Part shown: piece by piece, positions 16,982 to 25,790 of the stretch | Layout of the letters: each line of letters begins with the position of its first letter | How positions within the stretch are numbered: position 1 is the stretch's first letter | Assembly (NCBI GenBank): GCA_021647625.1 | Contig: JAKIUJ010000023.1 | Location: 1 to 32,515, forward strand | DNA from: Desulfobacula sp. | GTDB taxonomy: Bacteria; Desulfobacterota; Desulfobacteria; Desulfobacterales; Desulfobacteraceae | Length of the DNA: 32,515 nucleotides | Direction: 5' to 3' | The notes under the pieces: generated by a model | What the model was told of the DNA's origin: nothing | What the model saw: the letters and a program-made list of their open reading frames with translations, nothing else | Databases searched by the model: none | Position numbers and translations under genes: made by a program

Positions 16982-17041
16982 CAGGATGAACGCATGTAAA
17001 CTTGACATGATTTTTTTTCTTTTAATTTACAGATAGTTATT
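16982..17041 (+). repeat. Partial copy (one end) of the CAGGG MITE family
   Basis: Starting at CAGGATGAACGCATGTAA, this stretch resembles the end of the element at 25843-25987. The shared parts include AACGCATGTAAACTTG, CATGA plus a T-rich run, and CAG-TAGTTA. Identity is roughly three quarters by eye. No opposite end is found nearby. The copy runs into the stop codon of the DUF4340 gene. Confidence 0.5.
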
Positions 17042-17969
17042 CAGTTTCATTATCTTCCTTTTTTATGCCTAAAAGCGTATCTATATTTGATACAATCTCT
17101 TTGCCATTAAACGCGCTTAATTCAAATGCATCCTCGTTCATGGATGAAATGCCTGAAAAGTTTTCCTGATCTTTTGATTTGATAAGTGAAACTGTCATTA
17201 TTGTATCGTTTTCCAACTCAATTTGACATAGCGGTGTTTCTTTTTTTAAATTTGTCTTATCGTTCTGATTAAGAAATTTTTTGCACTCCAAAAATGAAAG
17301 GACTGACAAAAGGTTGGAAACAGCATCCTTGTCAACGCTTAAACCGTCTTTTGAATACCAAAAAACAGCCGGATCTTTATTTTCTTCTCTGGCAAAAAAA
17401 GTTTTGGATAACCCGTCTTTTTTGATGGTAAAGCGTTTAATGGATTTTTCTTTGAATTCCAATACCTTTTTATCTCTGAAATCCTGCTTTGATTTTTCAA
17501 AATAAGACCTGAAACTGCCATTGGCATGATAAACGTTGGTGTCATTTCCAAGCATAATAAAGGTGTGATTGTAGGTTGGAGCAGTTTTTCCCATGGCAAA
17601 TTCAAAGACAGGTGTGGCCCCTTCAAATACTTTTACAGTAATTTTTTTCTCATCGTCAAGTTCATACCTTTTCAGGTCGGATTTCTGTGATACAAGAGCA
17701 GATAATTTTAAGCCGTTTAATGCATCGATAATATTATCAACAGCCACTGAGTTCGCCAGGTGGTTTTCTTTTTCGATGAACCATTGCTTGTTTTTTTTGA
17801 CAAGAACAACGGTATCTTTTTTATTTGATATCGCAATGCTTGTGATCTTATCCGGTGTCATTTCTATAATCCGGGGCAGTGTATAGTGGTCAGTGCTCTC
17901 TTTGTTAAAAATTAAATATGCACTTAACAAAAGGATGAGTGCGATCAGTATCAAATATTCTTTTTTCAC
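17037..17969 (-). CDS. DUF4340 domain protein, partner of GldG-like ABC system
   Basis: The 310-residue protein has one N-terminal membrane segment (about 5-22, signal anchor) and an extracytoplasmic body of the DUF4340 type. The recurring pattern is seen in ITSIAISNKKDTVVLVKKNKQWFI, where a beta strand leads to a K-x-x-x-W-F/I turn, and again near residue 205 in FWYSKDG. DUF4340 genes commonly follow GldG-like genes; their biochemical role is unknown. The start is GTG with AAGGA seven bases upstream. It is the last gene of the operon, 62 nt after the GldG-like gene. Its stop codon lies in a repeat element end. Confidence 0.8.
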   Translation of the reverse strand: MKKEYLILIALILLLSAYLIFNKESTDHYTLPRIIEMTPDKITSIAISNKKDTVVLVKKNKQWFIEKENHLANSVAVDNIIDALNGLKLSALVSQKSDLKRYELDDEKKITVKVFEGATPVFEFAMGKTAPTYNHTFIMLGNDTNVYHANGSFRSYFEKSKQDFRDKKVLEFKEKSIKRFTIKKDGLSKTFFAREENKDPAVFWYSKDGLSVDKDAVSNLLSVLSFLECKKFLNQNDKTNLKKETPLCQIELENDTIMTVSLIKSKDQENFSGISSMNEDAFELSAFNGKEIVSNIDTLLGIKKEDNETE

Positions 17970-18031
17970 AATGTTTTCCTTATCTTAGGTCGTAAATATT
18001 ATAAGTTGAGCCGAAATTTCATTGTTGATTC

Positions 18032-20239
18032 CTATACATTAAAGCGGTTGGCAATTTTCTTTTTTCTGGCACTTCGTTTTGCCAGAACACCAAGGCCGAA
18101 CAGGACCACAAATATGGGCAGAACAACAATGTTAAAACTTTTAATTAATTTCCTGAAAAAAGTGGTGGTGTCTGCTATTGGATTTAAGGTCTGCTGTTTG
18201 CTTCTCAATTGGGTCACTTTATCATCATCATTGAGGTGGTCAATCATGTTCAGGATAAAGGTTGTATTGGTGGATCGACCCTGGGGATCGAGCATATTAT
18301 CCTGGAGCATACGGGAGCAGGGCAATATAAAAAGCTTGGCTGGTTTTGATGTCTCCAAAAAGGTGTTCCGGGCGGCCAGGCCTTCAAGTTTGTTTTTGCC
18401 GGTCTTTTGCTTGTCTGAATCTTTCTTGCCTGGATCCTGGTTGGTGTCTTCAGTGTCTTGGCCCTGTGACGGTTCTTTTTGCGGGATGGCCTTGCCTTTA
18501 AAATAACTTGTAAAGGTCCCTTCCAAAATATATGCCAGATCATAGGATGAGAATGCTTTTTTGGACGATGGGGGTGTGATGAACATTGGATTTAGATTGA
18601 TCATTCCCTCCATAAGCCAGGATTCGTCAGAAGAGGACATCAGTCTTGTTGCCGTCACCTTGTTTTTATCAATATTTTCTTTTATTAATTCCACAGGAGA
18701 GATCTGCATGCCGATCAGCCCTTTGATGTTATCCATAAAGGCAGGTTCATTGTTAATGGTTTTGTCTTTTAACAGGGGAGCAAAATAGATATTTTGCTCC
18801 CCACCACCCATATTTTTGGGTGCCTTATATTTATAAGATTGCTTGTCCAATACATAGGCTTTTTTTATTGAAACCCCATAATGATTTAGTAGTTTATCAA
18901 GGCCTGTATCAATGGGTTCATATCTCGGCGGTATTCCCCTTCCTGCCTGTGGCGGGGGCATCAATTCATTGAAAGAATCGGAAATGAATGCAATATTGGT
19001 CCCCTTCATCAGGGCCTGGTCGATCTGGAACAGTTCATAGTCAGAAAATTTTTCAGTGGGTCTGGCAATGATCAAGCTGTTTAGGCCATCAGGGATTGAA
19101 CCTGTTTTTAAATCCACCTGTTTGATATTATAGCGGGCTGAAACAAGGGTGTTGAGTGCCTGCATGCCGCCACCGGGTCTGCCCTGCATCATGGCCAAAC
19201 GGTCCGGGGTAAGGGAATGTGTGCCATGTCCGGATAAAAATCCGATATCTTTATTGATACCGATCAGTTTTTCAACCACTGAATTGAGCTCTTCTTCAAG
19301 TGCCGGAAGATCAACCATTTGATAGGTCGTTCCAATAATGGGCAGTTCCATGGAGCGGATTAAAGGCAGGGTCGTGGATTTTCCCTTAAATTCAACAACC
19401 AGTCCGGCAGCACCGTTACCTGCTGCAATATTCTTTTCAGGAATACTTGGCCAGGAAAGCGCCATCAAATCATATTTTTCACTAATTTTATCAAGGCCTT
19501 CCTTGTCTGAAATATCCAAATGTTTAAACTGAAGAATACCATGGCTTTTGTCGTTAAGTTTGTTGATTGTATCAGATACGGCTTTTCCCAGCATCGGCAG
19601 TTGATCAAGTCCGATCAAGGGTGCAATGGTGTTTAAAGAAGAGGACAAATACATGGTTACGGCGATTTTTTCATCCAGCCGTAACAAGGCACTGATTTTA
19701 TTGTTCATCTTTTGGATAGCCGTTGTTAATTGGTATTCAAGGCCATTGATGGATGTGATCGTACCTATTTTTTCAATAAGGTCGCCATGAATAATCACAA
19801 GACCCATATACGCATTTTTAAATTTGATTTCATCATCTTCCATGATTTGGATCTGAACCGGTTGAATACCGTAATCTTTTGCCAGATCTCTGTTTTCATC
19901 AGCATTCTTACTCAACGTCCCGTCTTGTGGGGTGACATTATAGAAAGTGTAGTTAAAAAGCTTACCCCCCCGGGCAGAGTATTCTCCCAATAAATCTTTA
20001 AGATACCGTTCGGTGTTGTTGTGTGGAGCCGGCAGGTCCTTTGAGAAAAAAACCTTGATACTCAAGGGTTCGGAAAGCGTTGCCACAACATCCCGGCTTG
20101 CCTGTGAAAGAGAATAAATTTTGTCACTTGTCAGATCTACTCTGAAAAAAAGTGAGATCCCCACAATATTGATCAGTGCTAGGACAAAGATATATAAAAT
20201 AAATTTAAAATATTTTTCTTTGGTTGAAAACTTACCCAT
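18032..20239 (-). CDS. GldG-like ABC transporter auxiliary protein
   Basis: The 735-residue protein has a membrane span near the N-terminus (about 13-31) and another near the C-terminus (about 705-725), with a large extracytoplasmic body between. It begins like GldG family proteins: RVDLTSDKIYSLSQASRDVVATL, then KVFFSKDLPAP, and a GIQPVQIQI segment. FLSGHGTHS lies in the middle. GldG is needed for gliding in Flavobacterium along with GldA and GldF, but homologues are widespread in non-gliding bacteria, where substrates are unknown. An acidic/polar insert at about 575-615 (SQGQDTEDTNQDPGKK) is probably disordered. AAGGAG lies five bases before the ATG, a strong site. Confidence 0.85.
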   Translation of the reverse strand: MGKFSTKEKYFKFILYIFVLALINIVGISLFFRVDLTSDKIYSLSQASRDVVATLSEPLSIKVFFSKDLPAPHNNTERYLKDLLGEYSARGGKLFNYTFYNVTPQDGTLSKNADENRDLAKDYGIQPVQIQIMEDDEIKFKNAYMGLVIIHGDLIEKIGTITSINGLEYQLTTAIQKMNNKISALLRLDEKIAVTMYLSSSLNTIAPLIGLDQLPMLGKAVSDTINKLNDKSHGILQFKHLDISDKEGLDKISEKYDLMALSWPSIPEKNIAAGNGAAGLVVEFKGKSTTLPLIRSMELPIIGTTYQMVDLPALEEELNSVVEKLIGINKDIGFLSGHGTHSLTPDRLAMMQGRPGGGMQALNTLVSARYNIKQVDLKTGSIPDGLNSLIIARPTEKFSDYELFQIDQALMKGTNIAFISDSFNELMPPPQAGRGIPPRYEPIDTGLDKLLNHYGVSIKKAYVLDKQSYKYKAPKNMGGGEQNIYFAPLLKDKTINNEPAFMDNIKGLIGMQISPVELIKENIDKNKVTATRLMSSSDESWLMEGMINLNPMFITPPSSKKAFSSYDLAYILEGTFTSYFKGKAIPQKEPSQGQDTEDTNQDPGKKDSDKQKTGKNKLEGLAARNTFLETSKPAKLFILPCSRMLQDNMLDPQGRSTNTTFILNMIDHLNDDDKVTQLRSKQQTLNPIADTTTFFRKLIKSFNIVVLPIFVVLFGLGVLAKRSARKKKIANRFNV

Positions 20240-20248
20240 GGTTACTCC

Positions 20249-20953
20249 TTAGTTTTTCTCATGCATCACAAGATAGGTTGAAAAAACAAAAATGAAAATT
20301 ACACTCACAAAGTAAAGAATATCCCGTGAATCGATAACGCCTTTGGCTATATTCAAAAAGTGGGAATTTGACCCGACATAATTGACAATGCCGATGATTT
20401 TTTCAGGCATGAAAAATAACAGTTTATCCAGTATGGTTAAGGTGAAACACATGGCACAACCGATAATAAATGAGATAATCTGGTTGCGTGTTAACGACGA
20501 GGCAAAAAGTCCTATGGAAGAATATGCACCGGCAAGAAAAACAGCACCAATATATCCGCCGATTACGGGTCCTGGATCAAGGTCACCGATAAAGGCAATA
20601 AATAAGGGGTAGGACAGGGTGGGGACCAGCAGAGATAAAGAAAACAATGTGGCGGCAAAAAATTTGCCAAGGGCAATATCTGTAAATGAAACAGGCATGG
20701 TTAAAAGGGTTTCATATGAGCCGACATTTTTTTCTTCGGAAAACAGCCGCATGGTCACAGCAGGAATAATAAACGAAAATGTAATGGGTAAAAGGGAGAA
20801 AAAATCCCTTAGATCTGCCCGGCCGAAAATAAAAAAGGTGGAAAAGAAAAACCACCCGGTAACAATCAAAAACAGCGAAATAACAATATAGGCAATGGGA
20901 GAGATGAAATAATCCTTGAACTCCTTAATTGCAATGGTTGTAATTTGTTTCAT
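20249..20953 (-). CDS. ABC-2 type permease (GldF-like)
   Basis: This 234-residue integral membrane protein has six likely spans. It opens with TIAIKEFKDYFISPIAYIV, typical of the GldF/ABC-2 family. The conserved RLFSEEKNVGSYETLLTMPVS region follows the second span. It would form the transmembrane channel with the ATPase upstream (6-nt gap) and the GldG-like protein downstream (9-nt gap). Substrate is not predictable from sequence. Confidence 0.88.
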   Translation of the reverse strand: MKQITTIAIKEFKDYFISPIAYIVISLFLIVTGWFFFSTFFIFGRADLRDFFSLLPITFSFIIPAVTMRLFSEEKNVGSYETLLTMPVSFTDIALGKFFAATLFSLSLLVPTLSYPLFIAFIGDLDPGPVIGGYIGAVFLAGAYSSIGLFASSLTRNQIISFIIGCAMCFTLTILDKLLFFMPEKIIGIVNYVGSNSHFLNIAKGVIDSRDILYFVSVIFIFVFSTYLVMHEKN

Positions 20954-20959
20954 GGTAGC

Positions 20960-21904
20960 TTATTTCTCCTCCCTTGTCAGTTCCCGAAATATTTTTTCAA
21001 GGGCCTGGGATTCTTTTTGGAATTCAACAATAATCCAATCGGTCTCTTTGATTTTCAGATAAATTTGAGATCGAAAATCCGTATTATCGGAACATCGGAT
21101 TTCAAAAGAGAGGATATGTTTTTCATTTTCCGATACCTGTGAGATATCCAGTTTTTCGCTGATGCCGGATAAAAGATCCACAACATCATTTTTTTGCGCC
21201 CCTTGAATCGCCAGCCGGATAAATGAACTCCGGCCGGCATTTTGTTTCAAGTTGGCTGTGGTGTCATCGGCAACGACCCGTCCATTATTAATAATAGCGA
21301 TTCGGTCACAGGTGGCTTCTGCCTCACTTAGAATATGGGTGGAAAAGATAATGGTTTTTTCTTTACCAATGGTTTTTATAATATTTCTTATCTCGGCAAT
21401 CTGGTTTGGATCCAGGCCCGAGGTGGGCTCGTCCAGAATCAGTATTTCAGGATCGGTCATCATGGCGTGGGCCAATCCAACCCGTTGTTTTAATCCCTTT
21501 GAAAGATCGGCAATGGGTTTGGCCATGATGGCGGACAGTCCGCATAGATCTGATAATTGAAGGAATCTGTCGTATCGGGCCTCTTTGTCATCAATGCCTT
21601 TTAGTTTTGCCACATACTCAAGATAATCATAAACAAGCATATTATGATAAAGAGGCGCAGATTCCGGTAAATAACCTATTAAAGATTTGATTTTCAGGTT
21701 ATCTTCCGGCATGACATAGTCTTTTATTGTTATTGATCCGGAACTGGGTCGAAAATATCCGGTCAGCATTCTTAAGGTCGTCGTTTTTCCAGCACCGTTT
21801 GGACCAAGAAGACCTAAAATTTCACCTTTTCGGATCGTCATGCTGATGTTATCGACAGCACAAAAGTCTTTGTAATACTTGGTCAGGTTTTGAACTTCAA
21901 TCAA
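20960..21904 (-). CDS. ABC transporter ATP-binding protein (GldA-like)
   Basis: The 314-residue ATPase drives the ABC-2 system encoded downstream. It has Walker A GPNGAGKTTTLRM near residue 36, a Q-loop region GYLPESAPLY, the signature LSKGLKQRVGLAHAM, Walker B ILILDEPTSGLDP and the switch His in STHILSEAE. The C-terminal 90 residues form the extra domain common in ABC-2 exporters of the CcmA/GldA type. The start is TTG with AGGGGG five bases upstream. The four transport genes and the RHH-like gene before them read as one operon. Confidence 0.9.
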   Translation of the reverse strand: MIEVQNLTKYYKDFCAVDNISMTIRKGEILGLLGPNGAGKTTTLRMLTGYFRPSSGSITIKDYVMPEDNLKIKSLIGYLPESAPLYHNMLVYDYLEYVAKLKGIDDKEARYDRFLQLSDLCGLSAIMAKPIADLSKGLKQRVGLAHAMMTDPEILILDEPTSGLDPNQIAEIRNIIKTIGKEKTIIFSTHILSEAEATCDRIAIINNGRVVADDTTANLKQNAGRSSFIRLAIQGAQKNDVVDLLSGISEKLDISQVSENEKHILSFEIRCSDNTDFRSQIYLKIKETDWIIVEFQKESQALEKIFRELTREEK

Positions 21905-21955
21905 CGTTTCCCCCTTAATTCTTTAATGGATTGTCTTTTTAATTGCGGCAGTTGT

Positions 21956-22540
21956 TTAAAAATCTTCAAGTACTTTGCTTTTTTCTAAAAAATCTTTAAG
22001 TTCAGTCTCGGATTTTTGGCAGGCAAAAATTGCCTTTTCAAGACGTCTGCAAAAAGGGTCATTCTTTCCAAGAAGGTTAACCGCTTTTGTGTATAATAAT
22101 TTGCCCTGGTCAAAGTGTTGTGTGATGGATTTCTGGAGCCGTTTACGTTCCTTGTGTCTGGCTTTTTCTGCACTGATGATGGATTCCAGTTTTTTTATGG
22201 AATATTCAACAAGTGCATCCCTCGGTGTATCGTATGTCCTGGAAATGGTTTCCAGTGTCTCTATGGTTCTTCGGCTCAATACAAAGGTTTTTTGTCTTCT
22301 GGTGATTTTTTTAAACTGTGTGATTCGAATGGTTCTGGCAAGATGGTCCAGAGCATCCATGTCCTCTATGATATGATCAAAGAGTGATTTTTGTTTGATC
22401 CCCATATGAATTGCAACAAGCCCAATGGCATCAATTGCCTTCTGGGATAATTTGAATGTCGCTCTAACCGATTGCTTTCCCCTCAGGTCAAACATGTCTG
22501 ACCCGGTTGATCCGGGGAATTGATCATCTATTTTTGACAT
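21956..22540 (-). CDS. Protein with two ribbon-helix-helix-like segments
   Basis: I do not recognise a named family for this 194-residue protein. Two similar segments are visible: residues 24-64 (SVRATFKLSQKAIDAIG, then a helix MGIKQKSLFDHII) and 83-122 (QKTFVLSRRTIETLE, then YDTPRDALVEYSI). Each looks like one RHH unit: a short beta strand with alternating residues, a helix, a turn and a second helix. Two units in one chain would give a dimer-equivalent DNA-binding module. The C-terminal 70 residues are charged and helical. AAAGGAGG four bases before the ATG is the strongest ribosome site in the window. As first gene of the ABC operon it may regulate it; this is inference. Confidence 0.7.
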   Translation of the reverse strand: MSKIDDQFPGSTGSDMFDLRGKQSVRATFKLSQKAIDAIGLVAIHMGIKQKSLFDHIIEDMDALDHLARTIRITQFKKITRRQKTFVLSRRTIETLETISRTYDTPRDALVEYSIKKLESIISAEKARHKERKRLQKSITQHFDQGKLLYTKAVNLLGKNDPFCRRLEKAIFACQKSETELKDFLEKSKVLEDF

Positions 22541-22615
22541 TGTGCCTCCTTTGCGGAGCTTGCATTATCAATACTGCTTCATTCAAAATAGTAATGAAGG
22601 TGGATGTTGTCGAGA

Positions 22616-22644
22616 ATTTTATCCTAAAAAGAGGTGATGTTCAA
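22616..22644 (-). promoter_or_regulatory. Sigma70-like promoter of the RHH-ABC operon
   Basis: On the minus strand TTGAAC (22639-22644) and TAAAAT (22616-22621) are separated by exactly 17 bases. The start of transcription would fall near 22608, about 68 nt before the ATG of the RHH-like gene. It lies just past the end of the biotin operon. Confidence 0.55.
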
Positions 22645-22687
22645 TGGCAAAGATAAAAGATGATCTAAAAATAATCTTCGCAGATGT

Positions 22688-23440
22688 CTACAGGACAATA
22701 AATACAAATGCCAGAATCAGACTGCCCAAAAGAAAACTGGGCTCTTTTCCTGATGGTTGAAACTCAGGATCTGTCCTGTCTTCTGTATAACATCGTGATT
22801 CCATGGCAAGAATAATATTGTCTGCACAAAGGAAGATTTTTTTTAGCAGCGGCAGCACCATGCGTATTATTTTTTTAACCGGGTTTTTTTCAAGGTTGCC
22901 GCATCGGGCTGCCTGGGCATCGGCTACCTTTTGGTTCTGCTTTAAAATAATCGGCATAAATGCCAGGGATAAACTGATCATTACTGCTACGCGTTTTTCC
23001 GGCAAAAAGGGAATGGGTCGTAAAAACCATTGCACCGCACCTTTAACCTGGGCGGGCCGGGTGGTGCCTGAAAACAGAAGGCCTGTCATCATGACAAGCA
23101 GAAATTTAAAGGCAACCAGAAATCCTGTTGTTACCCCGAGCCTGGAAATAGAGATTCCATAGGCTGAAATCAGCGTATCCCCGGGTGTGGAAAAGCACCG
23201 GGCAAGAAATATAAATCCCAGAAGTAAAAGAAAAAATTTCATGCTGATTAAAAGCTGAAAAACTTTTATCCGGGCCAGGTTAAAAAAAAGGATGAGCAAA
23301 AGAGAATAGATCAGACAAGGGACAAAACTTGCCGAGAGCATGGACGTACTGACAAGACAGATCAAAAAAAATTTAAGCCGGGCATCTAGAAGATGCAGTG
23401 CGGATTTTCCCGGTCGAAAGGCAAATGGAATCAATGCCAT
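22688..23440 (-). CDS. bioN: ECF transporter transmembrane protein BioN/EcfT
   Basis: EcfT proteins of the CbiQ family join the ATPase to the substrate-binding membrane protein, here BioY. The protein has several membrane spans and begins FAFRPGKSALHLLDARLKFF, the usual CbiQ start. The two cytoplasmic coupling motifs are present as AQAARCG and ESRCYTE, with Cys where Gly of A-R-G is common. The open frame extends to a GTG at 23473. I prefer the ATG at 23440, which matches the family start and overlaps the ATPase gene by only 10 nt. That start gives 250 residues. Confidence 0.85.
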   Translation of the reverse strand: MALIPFAFRPGKSALHLLDARLKFFLICLVSTSMLSASFVPCLIYSLLLILFFNLARIKVFQLLISMKFFLLLLGFIFLARCFSTPGDTLISAYGISISRLGVTTGFLVAFKFLLVMMTGLLFSGTTRPAQVKGAVQWFLRPIPFLPEKRVAVMISLSLAFMPIILKQNQKVADAQAARCGNLEKNPVKKIIRMVLPLLKKIFLCADNIILAMESRCYTEDRTDPEFQPSGKEPSFLLGSLILAFVFIVL

Positions 23441-24231
23441 GGTTGTATTCCAAACCCCAGTTTTGAGGAACACGGTTCCCGTATGCCGTAGGATTCGAGC
23501 ATGGGCATCAATATCTTTGGATCTCCGTCCTGTTGTATCTTTCCATCGGCCATTATAATTATGCGTGAGGCATGACTGATAACTGTTTCAATATCATGGG
23601 TAGCAATGATAATGGTGTGTCCTGTCCTGTTTAATTTTACAATCGTGGATAATACTCCTATTGCACCCGGGTAATCCAGATTGGAAAACGGTTCGTCAAA
23701 GACAATGATATCCGGATCCATCACGAGCACACCGGCAATGGCAAGCTTTCGTTTTTCTCCACCCGACAATGCCCTTGGGTTCCTGTCTTTAAGATCATAA
23801 AGATTCAATTCTTCCAGTACCTGAGTCACTTTTTTGATGATAAGAGCCCGCTCGAATTTCAAGTTTTCAAGACCAAAGGCCACTTCATCAAATACGGTAT
23901 CCCCTACAATCTGGGCATCTGCATCCTGGAAGACCATACCCACAGTCTTTCGGGTGGCGATCAGATGATCATTGATTTTTTTACCATTTACAAGGATTTG
24001 CCCTGAATCCGGTAACACAAGGCCGTTTAAATGCCGTAATAATGTAGTTTTACCGGACCCGTTTTTACCGGCCAAAAGGATAAATTCTTTTTTGCAGACA
24101 GACAATGTAATGTCTTTTATCCCCTGGAAACCGTCTGGATACGTATAGCTTACAGCCTGAATATCAATTATATTCCCTGGTGCCTTGTCTGGTGTCTGGT
24201 CTGATTTGTGATCAGCTGTTTTCGGTTGCAC
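23431..24231 (-). CDS. bioM: ECF transporter ATP-binding protein BioM/EcfA
   Basis: This 266-residue ABC ATPase powers the biotin ECF transporter. It has Walker A LAGKNGSGKTTLLRHL near residue 55, Q-loop MVFQDADAQIV, signature ALSGGEKRKLAIAG, Walker B IIVFDEPFSNLD and switch His in IIATHDIE. FQDADAQ is typical of the CbiO/EcfA group. About 20 polar residues precede the domain. The start is GTG without a clear ribosome site, and no other start is available before the conserved core. Only one ATPase gene is present, as in BioMNY systems. Confidence 0.88.
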   Translation of the reverse strand: MQPKTADHKSDQTPDKAPGNIIDIQAVSYTYPDGFQGIKDITLSVCKKEFILLAGKNGSGKTTLLRHLNGLVLPDSGQILVNGKKINDHLIATRKTVGMVFQDADAQIVGDTVFDEVAFGLENLKFERALIIKKVTQVLEELNLYDLKDRNPRALSGGEKRKLAIAGVLVMDPDIIVFDEPFSNLDYPGAIGVLSTIVKLNRTGHTIIIATHDIETVISHASRIIIMADGKIQQDGDPKILMPMLESYGIREPCSSKLGFGIQPWH

Positions 24232-24272
24232 GGTTATTGTTTAACTCATTTTTTTATATTTTGATTATTGGT

Positions 24273-24803
24273 CTATAGTTTTATTATCGGGCGGATGGAT
24301 TTTGCAATATATGCCGCAGCAATAATTTTTATGCCATCTCCTGGAATAAACGGATACATGCCCACGGTTAATGCCTTTGTATAGGTCATGGACGTCACAA
24401 CTTTGAGCCAGGGCACACCAACTGCATAAACAATAAGCGATCCCACGATCATGGCAATGATATCTCCGGAAAGTTTTTTGCCTAAACCTTTAGAAATGGC
24501 TGCCGTAACAAAGACAGCCGGCAGATAGCCTAAAAGGTAGCCGCCTGTGGGCCCGAAAAGCTTACCGATCCCTGATGTCCCTCCTGCAAATACCGGCAGT
24601 CCTGCAAGTCCGATCAAAAGGTAGACACCAATACAGGTAATTCCCCAAACAGGTCCCAGTAAAATCGCTGCCAAAAGAACAAACATATTTTGAAGAACGA
24701 TGGGAACAGGGCCTATGGGAATGGCAATAAAAGCGCCAATGGAAATTAGGGCGACAAAAAGTGCGGAATAGACAGTCATTTTAAGCTGGTTTGATGTGTT
24801 CAT
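24273..24803 (-). CDS. bioY: Biotin transporter substrate-binding protein BioY
   Basis: BioY is the S component that binds biotin in the membrane. The 176-residue protein has about six helices. Family marks are IPIGPVPIVLQNMFVLLAAILLG near residue 29-50, GLPVFAGGTSGIGKLFGPTGGYLLGY, and PFIPGDGIKIIAAAYIA at the end. BioY can act with BioM and BioN, which follow directly. The ATG has GAGG nine bases upstream. No biotin synthesis genes occur in the window, so the cell may depend in part on uptake. Confidence 0.95.
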   Translation of the reverse strand: MNTSNQLKMTVYSALFVALISIGAFIAIPIGPVPIVLQNMFVLLAAILLGPVWGITCIGVYLLIGLAGLPVFAGGTSGIGKLFGPTGGYLLGYLPAVFVTAAISKGLGKKLSGDIIAMIVGSLIVYAVGVPWLKVVTSMTYTKALTVGMYPFIPGDGIKIIAAAYIAKSIRPIIKL

Positions 24804-24827
24804 TTTTTTATCCTCTGAATGAGACCT

Positions 24828-25790
24828 CTAAATATGGAAACAATCCCCATAAATTATTTTTTGTTTATTTTTGTCTTTATCTTCAATGATCAGGGCACCT
24901 GATTCATCAACATCAAGGGCGCGGCCCTCAAAGAAATCACCCCGGGTTTCGATCCGAACCTTGTTTCCAATGGTTGAAGTCTCTTTTTTCCATTGATCGA
25001 TGATATTTTTGCAGTTGATGCCTTTGCCATCGGTTGTCTGAATACATTGTTCAAACTCGTGCAAAAAGGTTTGCAAAACTTGCTTTCGGGAAACAGATCG
25101 ATTTAATGCCTGTCTTAATGAAATGGCTTTGGGTTCATCAATTTCCGGCTGGTTGTTCACATTTATCCCGATGCCGATATTGATAAATTCAACCATATCA
25201 CCCCGGGTTTCCATTTCTGACAACAGCCCCACAAGCTTTTTGCCGTTCAGCAGAAGGTCATTGGGCCATTTTACAAAAACATCCACATCAAATAACCGTC
25301 TCAAGACCTTTGATAAACTCAAGGAAGCCGCAAAATTATAAATATAAGACTGCATGGGTGGGCAATCCGGTTTTAAAATCAGGGTAAACCATAAGCCGCC
25401 TTTGGATGAAAACCATCTGCGGTTCAACCTGCCACGGCCAGTGGTCTGGTTTTCAGCAATCACCACGCTCAGGTGAGATGCCCCGTTTTTTGCCAGAGCC
25501 CTTGCCTTGTCCATGGTTGTTGTCAGTTCGTTAAAATGAAAAATTTTTTCAAAGAATTGTTTTTCAAAGCAGAATGGAAGCAATAAATCCTCAGGATCGG
25601 CAAGGCGATATCCCTTTGGTTGGGACTCAATATCAAACCTGTTTTGTTTTAATGCTGTAATGTGTTTCCATACAGCAACTCTCGAAATACCGAGGTCTTC
25701 ACTAAGCTGAACACCGGACACGGTTTTTCCGCACGCATTATACAGCTGTTGAATAATGTGTTCTTTTATATTTTTTTGTTCGTTAACCAT
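24828..25790 (-). CDS. birA: Bifunctional biotin ligase/repressor BirA
   Basis: BirA activates biotin to biotinyl-5'-AMP and transfers it to the biotin carboxyl carrier protein. With an N-terminal DNA-binding domain it also represses biotin genes. The first 60 residues form a winged helix-turn-helix (SGVQLSEDLGISRVAVWKHI). The ligase domain has the biotinyl-AMP loop TTGRGRLNRRW, VKWPNDLLLNGKKLVGLLSE and NIGIGINVNN. A small C-terminal domain follows. The length, 320 residues, fits the two-function type. The ATG has no good Shine-Dalgarno site, and a BirA-type operator covers it. It heads the birA-bioY-bioM-bioN operon. Confidence 0.95.
   Translation of the reverse strand: MVNEQKNIKEHIIQQLYNACGKTVSGVQLSEDLGISRVAVWKHITALKQNRFDIESQPKGYRLADPEDLLLPFCFEKQFFEKIFHFNELTTTMDKARALAKNGASHLSVVIAENQTTGRGRLNRRWFSSKGGLWFTLILKPDCPPMQSYIYNFAASLSLSKVLRRLFDVDVFVKWPNDLLLNGKKLVGLLSEMETRGDMVEFINIGIGINVNNQPEIDEPKAISLRQALNRSVSRKQVLQTFLHEFEQCIQTTDGKGINCKNIIDQWKKETSTIGNKVRIETRGDFFEGRALDVDESGALIIEDKDKNKQKIIYGDCFHI

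Noticed and set aside
23441-23473. GTG start for the EcfT gene
   Set aside because: It would overlap the ATPase gene by 43 nt and add 11 residues not seen at CbiQ-family starts; the ATG at 23440 fits better.
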